Assembly (NCBI GenBank): GCA_954871525.1 | Contig: OX940861.1 | Coordinates: 40,747,201-40,811,200 of the forward strand | DNA from: Parietaria judaica | Lineage: Eukaryota > Streptophyta > Magnoliopsida > Rosales > Urticaceae | Direction of reading: 5' to 3' | Length of the DNA: 64,000 nt | Part shown: in pieces, positions 10,941-24,700 of the stretch | Numbering within the stretch: the first letter of the stretch is position 1 | How the letters are laid out: each line of letters begins with the position of its first letter | Position numbers and translations under genes: made by a program | Notes under the pieces: generated by a model | The model's input: the letters and a program-made list of their open reading frames with translations, nothing else | The model's database searches: none | What the model was told of the DNA's origin: nothing

Positions 10941-11149
10941 AAAAGTTCTTTAACTAGCTAGTAACACAAATAGGAGAAACTCTATATTTGATTACCGATG
11001 TTCCTAAATTCGAAAAATGGCAACGTTTATTGTTTTTTCATCAAAATACCCCCCCCCCCCCCCGTTGTGCATATACCTCCTCCGAATTCATTTTCCCCCT
11101 CATTTCATTTTCATTTTCCCTTTCATTCGTCTTTCGAAATGTTTTTTTT

Positions 11150-11270
11150 TTCTTTCTAAACCTTAAAACTACAAAGTTGTAGATCTATCTTTTAGCTTCC
11201 ATTTGTAAATTTTGGACCAAAAATGAGTGAGTTATGTCAAATATATGAAAACTATATGTAGATATACTAC
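11150..11270. repeat. AT-rich module shared with the 50.5-kb palindrome
   Basis: It contains AAAGTTGTAGATCTATCTTT followed about 30 bp later by GGACCAAAAATGAGTGAGTT and ATGTCAAATATATGAAAA. The same ordered motifs occur in both arms of the palindromic element at 50483-51531, for example near 51225-51310. The two loci therefore share a repeat family. Confidence 0.75.
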
Positions 11271-11284
11271 GGAGATAGTATCTT

Positions 11285-11480
11285 CGAATTCGGCATTGTT
11301 AACTCTGAGGTATGTGTTTAGCCTCGAAAAGTCGGTGTTAGCAACCTCGACTTCAGTGTTAGCAACCCCGAAGTCAAGTTTTGAGACGGAAGGATGCTAA
11401 CAGAGAATCGGGTTGCTAACACCGAATTTCGGGGATAAACACCAACTCCGGAGTTAACAAGGCCGAATTCGGTGTTAAGT
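11285..11480. repeat. Imperfect inverted repeat (foldback, arms about 85 bp)
   Basis: The left arm reads CGAATTCGGCATTGTTAACT..., and the right arm is the complement of CCGAATTCGGCCTTGTTAACT.... Both continue with a GTGTTTA-CC-CGAAA segment and a GTGTTAGCAACC segment, so complementarity extends about 85 bp per arm with mismatches. GTTAGCAACC repeats within the left arm. Confidence 0.7.
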
Positions 11481-12660
11481 CTACATTAAAAAAAAAAAGT
11501 AAAACCCAATACGAACGCGATATAGAGCAAGAATTTTCACCCTAATACCTGCCCTCCCGACCTCACACATGCCTCTCTCAACTTGCACGGGCTAGCTTCG
11601 ACACAGCTTATTAAGATTGAATATATTCTACATTAAAATGAAAGTCAAAGAGATAAAATGCACCAAAAGTGAAAGGCCATGCTTCCAAATTAGTTGCAAC
11701 TTAAGTTTATGAAGCCAAATGCAACAAGACGAATTCATAATACAAATAATGACACAAATAAATTAAGAGGGGGCTCAGTTAATTTGGTTTTTTTGTTATG
11801 TAGGTAGACCAAAGACATCCAGAAGTCCATGAACGTTCAAAATAATTATCTTATATTCATGTTGCCAAATTGTCAAAATAATTATTTCACTGACTATTTA
11901 GTGTCAAGCTGTTTAAATGTAAATGCTTTATCTATAGTTTCATGATAATATTGAATGTAAATCCATGTCATAATTTACCTCATGATCATATACTTTAAGT
12001 AATATGAATCGCCCTCTTTATATAGTTTTATTAATATAATATAAGATTTGTAAACGCTCGAGAATTTTTATGAAGTGTTCAACTCTACTATAAAGGGTTT
12101 ACATTTAAAGTCGTAATACATTGAAAAGATTATATATTCAGAAACGCTATCAAATTGACTAACACAATCTATAATTACAGTCTGCAGATATACATTAGGA
12201 AACTTATAAATAAATTAATAATATATCTGACATTCAGGGCAAAGGCTAACAGCGGTGAGTATTTATTTATTTATTTACTTATTTATTATTATTTTTACCA
12301 TAAACTCCTTTTTAGGATTAAAATTCTTAATATTTGCTATTTTTTACTGTTAAAATTCTTAATATTCACTATTTTATTTATTAAAAAAACTATGTTCACT
12401 TTTTCAAATGATTTAACATAATTTTAGATATTTTAGATGTGTCATTAAGTCTTGAACACATGTCACTTTCGAGGGTAAGGGATTGTCAATGACACATACA
12501 TATTGAAAAAGGGAACGAAATTTAAGTAAAAAATAAATTGGTGAACATTGAAACTTTGTATAAAAATATTAGATTCCTATACCACTGCCGTTGAAATGCT
12601 TCCACAAGAGAGCCATTTTTAATTAAATTAAAAAAATACTTATTTGTAATTCACTAAAGA

Positions 12661-12960
12661 AATTTGCAGGCTCAGTGGTCTAAATGTTTTAATTTTTTTA
12701 GAGTTTATCAATGTTAAAGTCATTCATATTTGCCAAGTGGGTAACAAAGTTGTTGATTTTGCTAAATTCGATGCTTAGAACTTAGGTTATCATTGGTGAC
12801 ATTCGTATCCGTACTTTACTTCGTCTTTTGTAGATTATAATTGTATGAGAGATAACTTTAGATTTAACTAGTTATCCTTTTGTTTGAATGTCATATGTTT
12901 GAGCGAGAATTTTAAATATTGCTAGCTCTCTTTTTTTTTATTATAATTTAGTATGTAAAC
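12661..12960 (+). pseudogene. Second LINE RNase H C-terminal remnant
   Basis: Translation gives LSGLNVLIFLEFINVKVIHI, then an HI-QVGNKVVDFAKFDA segment, a stop and NLGYHW. This is the C-terminal helix and tail of the same RNase H family as 2700-3116 (HIF-KN...LARFGAQTPGQHW). It is followed by the family 3' tail. There is no intact frame. Confidence 0.65.
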
Positions 12961-15704
12961 TTGAATATTTTTATTGTTATTTTTTAAAATTTTGTTTTTT
13001 GTTTTTTTAATACTAATTTTGTTACGAGATGTGAGACCATCTATCTCTTACTCTTACCTAAAAAGAATAACTAGCCACTGAAATTATTACCACTTTTGAG
13101 CTCATCAAAGTCTAGCTACATATACACATATTACACAACAACACAAGAATATGAGTTATAGTGCTTGTTGAAGATGGTGAGAGAATTCATTAAATTTGAT
13201 CATCAGTGATTTCAATCAATGACTGCCCATTCTCAATGATGAGATGCTACGGTATTTCCTATTTTGCTACATTTTTGTCAGAGTACTATAATAGGATCAA
13301 ATGAATTCATTTCATACTATGAATATGAATTATGATGATATGATATTATTATGTTGTGTTATAATTGCATGCAAAATGGGCCAAAAGAGATGAATCGCTT
13401 TCTTCAAGGAAAGAGCAAATAGGAGAAGGAATTAAACGCACCAAAAGTGAACTGAATTGGGTCATTTCTGAGTATTATGTGCCAAATTTTATATCTTTCT
13501 GACTCCTTTTAATAATTCACATATAAACATAAACTATTTCATATGAAACTGTCAAAAATCTTCCCATCGTGCATCATATGTTTATATTTATGTTTCGTAT
13601 CTCTGTGGGCCTTTTATATAGACATAATCATTGATTGATATGAAAATAAATAAATAAATAAAGTTATTTGTGTTATGGCGCATTATTTATTTCTAAATTC
13701 GAAAAAATGATATCCCATATGTTTCTTAAAATTGTGTACATATATAATATGTTGATACAATGTAAATTGTAATAAATATATTATTCAATCGAGATACTAC
13801 GTAATATATATATATATATATATATATTTATTAATCTATATACTTCCAATAACATATTTGTAACACAAATTTTGATGTGAACATTGTTATACAGTAAAAC
13901 TTATATAAACTAATAAACTTTAGTGAATAAAAGTTATTACTTAATCGATATATTATGCAATATATAGTTTAATAAATTTTTATTATTTCATACATTAGCC
14001 AATTATGGATTTATCAAGAGCATTATTAATTAATATACTATCAAGAACATTATAGAAACAAAAAGTTGATGTGAACATTATCAAGAAAATTAGTAATTCA
14101 ACATTTATGTGACGATCAGATCATTTTAATAACTAAGAAATTCTACAAGGGAGAGAATTATAATCAACCATGTAATTAGGGTCGACCTAACTAATGGGCA
14201 AGTTGGTTTATCGTATATTCTTAAAAAAATTATGATACTCTTAATCATTGCTGTTTCTTGTTGCAGGTTCAGGTAGAGGAATTAGAGTCTGATATTGGAA
14301 AGCAACCTTGACAAATTTGAAAGAAGAACATGGATAAGCAAACATTTGTTGTTTATTTTTTTTTATCACAGTCTAATATTTTTTCGGGTGTCAAATTTGT
14401 TTTTTTAGAGGATTCAAGTTGATAAATTGCTAAATTTTAAGGGTCGATTTGATCAGATATAAATAATAAATAGCTAATAGAAAAAATGGTTAATGGACGA
14501 AATGATCATTTTTTGTCAAACTTTTTTAAAAATTACCTTTTTTTTTCTTTTTTTTTTTTTTGGACTTGAGATGTAGCATCAAAGCCAAGAATACTATTTT
14601 TTAGTCTTCAAATGAGAACATATCGCTTCAAAATATTATATACTTACGCCGCTATTATCTCATTATTTTCAGTTCACGTAAATTGTTTCGAGAGTTTTCG
14701 TAGCGATGCTACCTTCTTTTTCTTCTACTCGAATCACAGAATAATACATATACTAAATTTTATCTTTTGACATTTCCAAGAGAATCTAGAAGAAGAAAAA
14801 AAGTGAAACTAATGGTATTGCCAAATTAATACTAGTGATTACTCAACTCACAATTTGCATAAGGCATCACATGTATGAAACACTTGAAGCTTTTACAACT
14901 TGCCTACTTATTTACTTGGTAAAACCTCCCACTCAAACCTACAAAACTAGAAAGAAGAAATGTGAAGTTCACATGATTGTCTTGTCATATTATTGCTTCA
15001 GTAACAAGATAATGTTTATTAATCACCTAAATCTACAGCAAACCAAACCATTGATTGATTGCTATCTTCAAGTGGGTGTATTTTAATTTTTGATTGCTGA
15101 AGGGCTAATGTTTCTCATATTTGTACTTTACGAGCTCGTAGTAATTCCTCCCGAAATTACAAGTTTGAGCTTAAACCCGAGAATATCATACGACCCAAAA
15201 TCGATCTGGCGAACTCTTTCATTTGAATATCCTACAGAATGCTGCAAAGAAAAGAACACGAAAAACTTGTGTTGTCGATACTCATTTAAACTATCAGCCG
15301 AGGGGAAAACGAACTATAATTATTTACAAAGGCCACATAATTTTTTACAAAAAGATATCAATATTAGAGACATCAATGATCAACCACATCTTACACATGT
15401 GTACAGTGTCAAAAAATAATTTCTCCGGCTTTTGGTATTGAAATCCGAAAACTCTCGACAAAATTCGTCTATTTCCGCCCTTCACTGCAATGAAGAAGCT
15501 CTATGCACAGCCTGGAATAAGTCAAAAATGGCTATGCTTCATGGAGATCCCAAAATCTGGCAGCCGAGTTTTCGGCTAAGACATCGGAGCTATAGAACAT
15601 GAAAGTACATAAATCAGATACCAAGAGAATTGAATAAATTTTGGTAACAAGCTCATTACTTAACAGATATGCATAATTCATACCTGACAATAAGCAAAGG
15701 AGTG
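12961..15704. other. AT-rich intergenic DNA downstream of the helicase gene
   Basis: There are several poly(T) runs and a TA run near 13806. At 14269-14311 a splice-acceptor-like TTGCAG is followed by a short open stretch ending in TGA, but I found no partner exon. The 3' UTR of the minus-strand helicase gene probably occupies part of 15400-15704. The remaining open frames look random. Confidence 0.5.
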
Positions 15705-18700
15705 TCACTCTTTCCTTGCCTTGCTTGGTTTAATCCTGACACTAGGAGCCGATGAAGACGAAGAAGAGTGCCTCCTAGAAGGCAGCGGATTAACTGCTGA
15801 TTTTTCTTTCTTTTTCGAAGGAATAAAAGCCGAGGAAAGAATAGCATCGACATCTTCACGCCGTTTTTTCCCTTTTGCAATCGCATCGGTGGAAGCATTA
15901 ACGTTAATTTTACTTTGATCCCCAGGAACTGATTTTGCCTTTTTGGGCACTTGTGATTTTGATAACGCATCATTTTCCCGTTCATCCGTGCTCTGCTTCG
16001 AATCTTCTTCTCGAGCTTTTCTCTTACTCGGGCTAGATTTTTTCTTTTTGTCAGTCTCTTTATCTCTAGATTCAACAGATATAGAAGAAACCGACAACGA
16101 ATCATTCCTTTTGCTAAACCCTAACTCGTCTCCAGATGCTAAAGATTTACTCTCACCTCTTTTATCTCTCCTTTTTTCCTCTTTTCTTCTCCTATTATCC
16201 TCCTTTGAGCTCCTTTCGTGTTGCTTCACATGAGAATTGTGCCGGTTTGAATGATCATTCCTCGATGGTTCTCCGAACATGGATCGGTATGGCGCTTTGA
16301 AAACTCTAATCAGATTTCTCTCTCTGGCATTATTTACGAGAGCTGCCCAGTTTTTATTGGTCTGCAAAGTCCTCGCGTTGCCCATAATCCAAAGTGAAAG
16401 CCTCGCTCGTGTTAATGCAACGTTCATGCGTCTGACATCAGCGACAAAACCGATACTGCTGGAGCTCTCATTAGGAGCAATGGAGTTCGGTTCCACCGCT
16501 CTTACGGTGGAAAGTATGAGAATATCAACCTCCCTCCCTTGGAAACCATCAACGGTGTTGAGTTCCATATCATTCAATATAGACGATCCAAAGGCACTAG
16601 AGAACTTAGAACGCAACAGTGACAGCTGGGACTTGTACGGTGTGATGATACCGATTCTTCCAGCACGGAATTCAGATGAGTACCTGCATAAAATTTTGAT
16701 ATTTTTGAAAATAAAAAAGCAATCTCACAATTAATTCTAGCGAAGTGATGCAATTAGTTTGGTTACTTATTTCTTCATCGTGATTTTCATTAAAAAAAAA
16801 AAGATAATACATAATTTTTGTTACTAAGGAAGTGAAAAATAGAATGTGTGATTTGTTGTATATTGTACGTTCAAAATATAATGTGGAACTATGCTTGCTA
16901 GGAGTGAGTCTCGGAAACGAAACCAACGGCGGCTCCTGTTGGAATATATTAAATACTAAAGTAGCTCTTGAAAATATAATATGTAGGCACAGTCATTCTG
17001 TTTCTTTTCTAATCGGATGAATTTCTTAATCAAATTATCTTCTCTTTATTCCCCTCTTATAAGCATATATATAGTAGATAGAATAACATACCTATTCTTG
17101 AAAAACTTGAGTAACTCAACAGCTGCATCAGCCTCGTGCTCATTGTAAAGGGACAAAGCCCCAGAATTCTTACCACGAACCTCCCGACCATCGGTGATGT
17201 CATTAAAAACATAGGGCCCGAGGCCCAGAGTCTCGTGAAATGGGGCTGATTTACTAGACATTTTTCCGTTGAGCAATTTCCTCTCGTAAAAATGCAAAGA
17301 AGGAAACGACAAAATCTCCGGGTGCATCCTATACTGCAAATTGATGATAAAAAAATATGAAAAAGAACTTCTACAATCTAAAGAAAAGCGAGAAATGAAA
17401 ATCATGTCTAACCATGCCCTGTCAAATAGAGATTTTTTCTTTCGAACATCTTTGGATTGTTAATACGATATTTACGGAATCCACAACTCATTTCTCATCA
17501 GTCAACAATTGCATAATTAAATATACAAATTCAGAAAATAGTAATACGCCCTTATCTTATATCAGAGAGCAGTTTGCCTTTTGGATTCTAGTTTGTGGCA
17601 GAGAAGTACCATATTGCTCCCTAAAAATTAAAAAAAAATGGAAATGATAATTTGTGCGTATTGCATGACTTACTTGATAGTACTTTCGTCAACTTTATTA
17701 TTTTCTCTAATCTCGTGGGATTCATTAAACGAGTTCTTCCAGTACTGGACTCCTTGAGTGTTTCACAGTCCCACGATCTAGAATTTTAATCTTGTTTGGT
17801 AACAAAATTGACAAAAAATGCCCTTGATATTTTCATGTGTCGTGCACAAGTTAATATGTTCCGTTCTCTTTTAACGTCTAAGGAACAAGTATTCTACTTC
17901 CTGAAAGATTAGGCGCATTACTGTCAATGACTGCAAGCTATTCTCTAGGAAAGATAATATTTCTAGTCATTCCAAACTGAAAGCTAATATTTTTGCCACA
18001 GCTAATATTCAGACTGCAAGCTATTCTCTCTAGGAAAGATTAGGCGCATTACTGTCAATGACTCGTACAAAATAGTGTAAGACAACATTTCTGGTCATTC
18101 CAAACTGAAAGACGCAATGATGTGTACGTTTAAAATAAAAAATAAGAAACTGCTACTTTCTCGCATTATTTCAACTTTCGTTTACCTGTTCAGTGAGCAT
18201 GACGACAGGGTGACCCGCTTTCTGTAGACGCTCAAACATGCTGCATTCAAACAGAAATTTACTCGCAACATTTGACAGCACAGTTGCCGGAAGCTGCTTC
18301 GGATCACCAACCTTCATTAATAAATTTGTTAAGTCTCGTAAATAGACACCCAATCTAGGTTTCATCGTCGTGTTTAATGAAAAGAAAATTTGTATTGGAC
18401 ATCATCAAGAGAGTTTTGATCTTGCTCTTAACGGAAAGACCAACCTATTGTATTTGTTCATTGATTAATAAAAAAACGATTCACTAGCTTAGTGTGTTCC
18501 CATCGGTATGTAGGATTTTTTCACAAGTCGTGTGTGGTTCAAAATCCAAAAAAGAGAGCACTATTTTCCTCACATCAAAAGATTAATATAAATTCATAGT
18601 CATACTTACCATGATACATTTGGTTCCGTAAGTCTTTAAAAGCTGAAGAGGAATCAGAGTTGCCGGTTCCAGAGCCTGTAGCAAGAACAAGCAACTGTAT

Positions 18701-21700
18701 TATAAATAAATAAACGCATGAAAGTAGCTATTACAATTGCATAATCGATTTACAGTAACTTATAGTACAATTCTTAATCTGCATAATCCTATGAATGTAA
18801 TAAAATAAAAAAAAAACTAATTGCTATATCCTAAATACAAAGATTGTGATTGTCCTGCAAAATTACAAACAATAGATACAAATATTCAATAATCAATATA
18901 TAATGTATTAACGCCATTAAAATTCGAATTTCGAACAAAACCCTTAATGGGAAAAATAAAGCTTACTTGAGCGGCTTCATCGATCACAACGGCATCGAAA
19001 AGAGTGTTTTCAGATGGAGAGCTAAACTTGTGGCTTGACATCGCTTCAGAGCACACTCCATAAAGATCTCCACCACACCCACTTAGCGTAGTTAATACGA
19101 TCTCTGCTTCTCTAAGAATCGTCTTTCGAAGCTTGTACTTCAGTCCCTTATATTCTTCATTAAATTTCTTCTCCCGAGCCTGAGTAACGCTGAGATCTTT
19201 GTAGATTTGCCTCTTTTGTTCATAAAGCTTTCTTAGCCTCACTTCCATTTCTATGTCAGACATTTCCTTCATATCGTCTCCCTTATGAGTGTCATCTTCC
19301 AAGGACTTCTTCAAACTAGAATTTCCATCGCTCAAATTAGCACGCTTAGCTTCGTAAAATCTAATACGATCAACTAGTTTTTCCAGCTCAGAACGCAATC
19401 CCAACGAAGAGTTTGCATTCCCATCGCTCTTTGCTTCATTTAACCGCATCTTCTCATCAGCCAGTCGATGATCGACAAGTGTGTCGATAAAATACGGTAA
19501 GGAATTCGGATGAACGGTTTTCGCATTACCAACCCTAACAAGATACGGCCTGAAAATCTTGCCATCACTTCCATAAAGGCCGAGACTTGAAATTCTTGAC
19601 ACTAATTCATCAATTGCTGCGTTGGATTGAGCACAAATTAGAATTCTTCGTTTGGCAGAAGAGTCGGTGAAGTTTGGATTTCTTTGTTCCTTTTCATTCA
19701 TTTGCTTTGCCAAGTCAGCATTCTGCCACGCCTTTGAAAGAACGCCAGCCTCACTAGTCTTAGAGAAAGAAACACTACTTTTTCGCCCTGCTCGATCGTC
19801 CCTCTGTAAAGGGGAAGCGAGTAAACCACTAGCAATAGCAAGAATGGTGCTAGTCTTACCCGTCCCTATATATATGAAACAGAATCAATAAATAGGTAAT
19901 CTTTATAATCTCGAAAATACCTGAGAATAATCTTTTTTATTGAATAATGGACAACTGATTACAACCTTCTTATAGGCTTGGAATAATTCAGAAAATAATA
20001 AACTTTACCTAATATGTTCGAAACCAACTTCTTATAATCTAGATATTTCAGATTACCGAAAGTCAAATAACATGACAGAAATAACAATATGTTAGGACCT
20101 AAAATCTAATCTCGCAAGGGGAGCCGTTGGTTTTGTTCCGAGCATCACTTATAACAAGCCTAGTCCCTCTATCCTACTCCCTAGAAGCAAACTAAATTTA
20201 GGAGAATGTTTTAGCTTCTGCTCCCATTGATTTAGTGTCTCTAACGGGCCGGGCCCAATCACTAATGCCAAATAAAAAATACCCCAAAGCATATTTAAAC
20301 AAAAAGAAATAACTAACATCACATATTTAAATAAGAAAACCTAATTGAATAGACATAAGTAAAGAATTATTCTACAAAACTGTTGATATTTTGGCGATGG
20401 CAATAACAGACCTGGAGGGCCCTGGATAAGAGCTAATTCAAATTGAGCAGAGTTCCCCAACCCAATTGCAGTGCTTATGGCCTGAAGTTGACTATCATTA
20501 TAAGATGACTTCAGAATTTGCTGCAAAGGCTGCGATAGCTTTCCAAGATTTATTTTCGGGCATTTATTGGACGAAGGACATTCATTTGAAGGCTTCAAAA
20601 TGATGGGAACCAATGGGATCTCCTTTATTGATGATAATGCCTGAAATTCTCTCATTTGGGGAGTGATGCTCATAATGCGACTGGCTTGCCATTTACTACG
20701 TTCGAGAAGAAGCCTTCTCGCTTGATTTAAACGCGAAGTTCCATTTTGAAAATAAAACCTGATTAGCAGGATGTTTAAGCCCTTTTTATAGTCTCTTTCA
20801 CGCCTTTCCACCTGAAAAACGACATGCATTCTTAGCACAATATACACACTATTTCCTCCTCTCTCTTCAAATTATTTTCGTGGTATGGCTAATTAGGTGG
20901 TTTAATTATTTCATTAGTTCATTAGCAGCTGATTAATATAGTATAAGATTTAATCCAATTACTGATTAAAAATATTTATAAAGTTCCCAAAGCACCACTT
21001 TTTATGGGCATTGAGTCACAAGTTATTCAGAAATATTACATTTTCTTTGGTATCCTTTGGTATTTATTATAAGTGATTTCAGTCATTATCACTGCAGTTT
21101 TCTTTTCCTGAGGATTCTTAGACTCACTCACGAACCTCTCTCTTGATTATTTCAATTTTCATGTATTCTCTCTTTATTTTAATAAAAATAAAAGAAAAAA
21201 TAAACAAATTAATGTACCGTAGTAACAGACCAATACCTTTCCAACCATGTGAACCTCCTGAGACAAATTTTCCAGGGTCTCTTTGGTAAGCAAAACAAGA
21301 TCATTTTCTGAAAAGCTTCTCGATGTCGAAGTAAAATCGTCTTCGTGAGAAAAGCGTATCAGATGGAAATCGTCAACACGTTCAACCGAAAGGACTGACA
21401 AAACACCGAAATACATATCTTCCCATGAATTCATTTCCAGATAAGAACTCTGCAGCTGCGCTTTGAACTCCTCCAGAACCAGAGGCCGGAAAATGTTGAT
21501 ATACTCCTCCGGCGATTGGAAACACACAGGGACAGGCTTCAGTTTTCCAGATGACCGATGGTCGTCCTTGCTTTTTGATGTTAAACCTACCGCTTTGAAA
21601 TAATCAATTTCTAGAATCGGTTTGTACCATTCATCGAGGCACGGTGGCTTGAATCTTCTAGCTCGAGCTTCAATCCTCTGCAAACGCCCCATCCTATGAT

Positions 21701-24700
21701 CAGTGGGCGTCCTTAGCTGGATGACTTGCCGCTTCGGTGCAGGAATACTTAATTTTGCCAACTTTGATGCCGGGATTCTTGTAGCGTTAAGGGCAGTTTC
21801 TAAAGGATCGTCTTCTGCATTAGATACTATCTCTCTCAATATTTTTTCATTCACTGGAACCACACCTTCAGAAGCTTTTGTTGACCATTTCGAAATAGTA
21901 TCTCCATCCGATGAGTTTTTCAAATTATTCGAAGAATAATCTTTACTGAGCTGGGAACTGTGTTCTCTCTGACTGTTTTCTACACCTGCTGACCTGGGTA
22001 AGGTAGTCGAGACAATCTTCTCGGCGTGTTTATTGGATTCATTGGATAAGTTCTTCAGATTAACTCGTTCCTGAGATTTTGACAAATAATCTGTATTGAG
22101 CTGGCAATTTTTCCCTTTCTGTTTGTTGTTTGCAGCCGAAACGATTTTTTCGGCACCTTTTTTAGAATCAGCGGACGAGTTCTTCAAATTAGCTCTCTCC
22201 TGAGATTTCAACGGATAATCTGTATTGAACTCTGAGTTTTTCCCTTTTTGCCTGTTGTCTATACGTTCTGACCTGGGCAAGGTGGTCACCACGACTTTTT
22301 CGGCGTGTTTGGTGGAGTCGATCTGAGGGGCAGAAGTGTCATCTGCTTGACCATTCTTTAATATATGCTTTGTAGTGTCAGTGACATGTATTTTCGTCTT
22401 CATAGGATCTGCATCATTATGAACCCTGGGTGAAGTTTCTGCTTCATCGTCAGAGAGAAGGATCAAGTCAGCCCTATCATTTTGGTCAATGATCGTAACA
22501 GTATCTACAGTTTGAACATCAGTATCGTGCAAAGCAGACTTGTTTTTCTTCAAAGACGAAGCTCTAGAACTTAAGTTCCTCTTAGCAACATCTGAAGCTT
22601 CCTTAGACAAAGAAACAGAAAGCCGTGATACTTGTTCAACTAATTCATCCATAGCGATAATATCTGTATAATGAAAACATGATATTTTAATGAGATAGTA
22701 GTAATGGCTATAAATGGAATTTGTATCTAACGAAGTATATTAGAAGTGAAAAAGAAAAATGCTCACCACATGAAATAAGATCTTCAATCGTCCTGATTAC
22801 AGACGCAACGGAAGGATCACACGATGCCTTCAGCAACTTGAGCCAAGAACTAACTGTTTTTTTCCAATATACAACTACGACTTTAAGCTTTGACTTTCCC
22901 CAAGGAACAAGATCATGAAGCCAAGAAAAGTCAAACGCAGTTTCCAGCATTGCTAACGGATCCGACTGTCTACCAAAAGGACAAAGCCTTTCAACCACGA
23001 CTGGAAGGATCTCAAGCAAGCGTACGCATGTCATCTGTAATCACAAAACAAGTGATATCAATGATTTAAGAGATTTATTAGATGCCAATAATAAGAAGAA
23101 AACAGTTGTCAGTAAGTAAGCAATACCTGACAATTACCAATATCAATAAATGCCTTTCCCTCCACTAAGCATCGCCGAATTGAAGGCCATGCAAATTTAG
23201 ATAGTAACTGGAAGAACTCTTCTTGCAATTTTAAATAGTCGCTCTGAACCAATCTTCGGTCATCTTTCTCTGGCGAAGAATCCGAAAGTGGCTGCCTGAG
23301 AAACCCACCATCTGATGAAAGCTTCATCGTATTTACATGATTGCCCAATTTTTCCGATTTGTCAAAAGTAGACAACTCCCCCTCTTCAAGCAATTTGCGA
23401 AGAACGAAAAAATAATGTTGTAATGTCTGAAACTTTAATATGACACTATCTAGTTGAACCTAAAAACAAGAAAACAAGCAAGCAATAGAATCCTTGTGAA
23501 TAAAATCATTTAATAATAACAAGGGTCGTGAATTTAGTTCCAATCGGATAGAAATAATAAAAATAAAAAAGACCTTGCCTGGAACCATTTAGTGAAGAAA
23601 TTTTACCAGGTTTGCCGCGTGTCTCAACCCTAACAAAGCAGAGGACAGTGAAGATCTTGATGAACAAAGAAACTTCAAGCCCAAAGCAAGACCTTTTGTG
23701 TCTGACACATGCTCCAACATGCACTTTCCAAACTGCCTCACGGTCTAAATATTTTATAAAAAAAAAAAAAAACACGATAGTTACACATGTAAGGACGAGA
23801 TTAAGAATTTACATACAAATAGGTAAAACGTGAGTAGTTAGGTTTAATTATTACATCATTGGGATCAATAAGAGAAAGGATCAAGCTTTCGCCCATTCTT
23901 GGTTCCCAAGTCCATTGTTTCCAAAGTTCCTTGATCTGCAACTGGCTTAGGAAATGTGCTGTCAACCTGTACAACACAACAGAAACAACTGCTAAGTCAA
24001 AGTGTGAGAAAACGGATACAAGCACGACTTTTCCCTACTCATTACGGTAAACTATGATGCAATAAGAATATTAGTCAAGTGTTTGGAGATGTCGATCTTT
24101 TTTCTAATTAAAGACATAAAAGGGTGCTTACAAATTTAGAAAATCCTGTATTTATGAGTACTAGTTTTATCTCTTTCCTATCCTGAATGATTACAAAATA
24201 AATGTGGTTCATATTCCTCCAAAAATACAAAAATACAAAAAAAACTCAAATGAGTTCAAATTGGTAATTGCAATCTAGACTCGTATAGCTGTATCATGTA
24301 GTTATATAATCTTTTTATCACGATAAGTCAAGTATAATTATAAGAGAATAATTTTTCATTTAGAAAATGTGTATGATTTAGCAACATAAAACAATGTTAA
24401 CAAATTACTACCACGGAGTATTAGCAACAGCAACACACAAAGAAACATGTTCACCTGTTGAAAGCTTGAATTAGAGGAAGCATCATTGTCGACACTCGTA
24501 TAGAGTTCTTCCGATCCTTCTCATCTGCACCGTCATTGGAACCAATCGGTACTTTCCACCCAAATGTTGCAGAGATTTCACACGAAGAAAGCCACGTTTT
24601 AAGAAGAAGCGGCATAGCCGGATCACTTTCTGATTCTACCACGGAAAAATGAGATCGTGCCCAGAAAACAGCTTTCGAAAATGATATAGGAAGGATCGAA

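Larger units (their letters stand above)
10941..12660. other. Intergenic DNA with inverted-repeat structure, no gene
   Basis: It includes a run of about 15 C near 11049-11063, the module and foldback described separately at 11150-11480, and AT-rich remainder. The short open frames have low complexity and no recognisable domain. Confidence 0.55.

Noticed and set aside
11049..11063. Poly(C) run
   Set aside because: A simple homopolymer; possibly variable in length, with no functional context.
14835..15441. Open frames of 72-109 codons downstream of the helicase gene
   Set aside because: AT-rich composition, no domain and no splice partner; part of the region is probably the helicase 3' UTR on the other strand.
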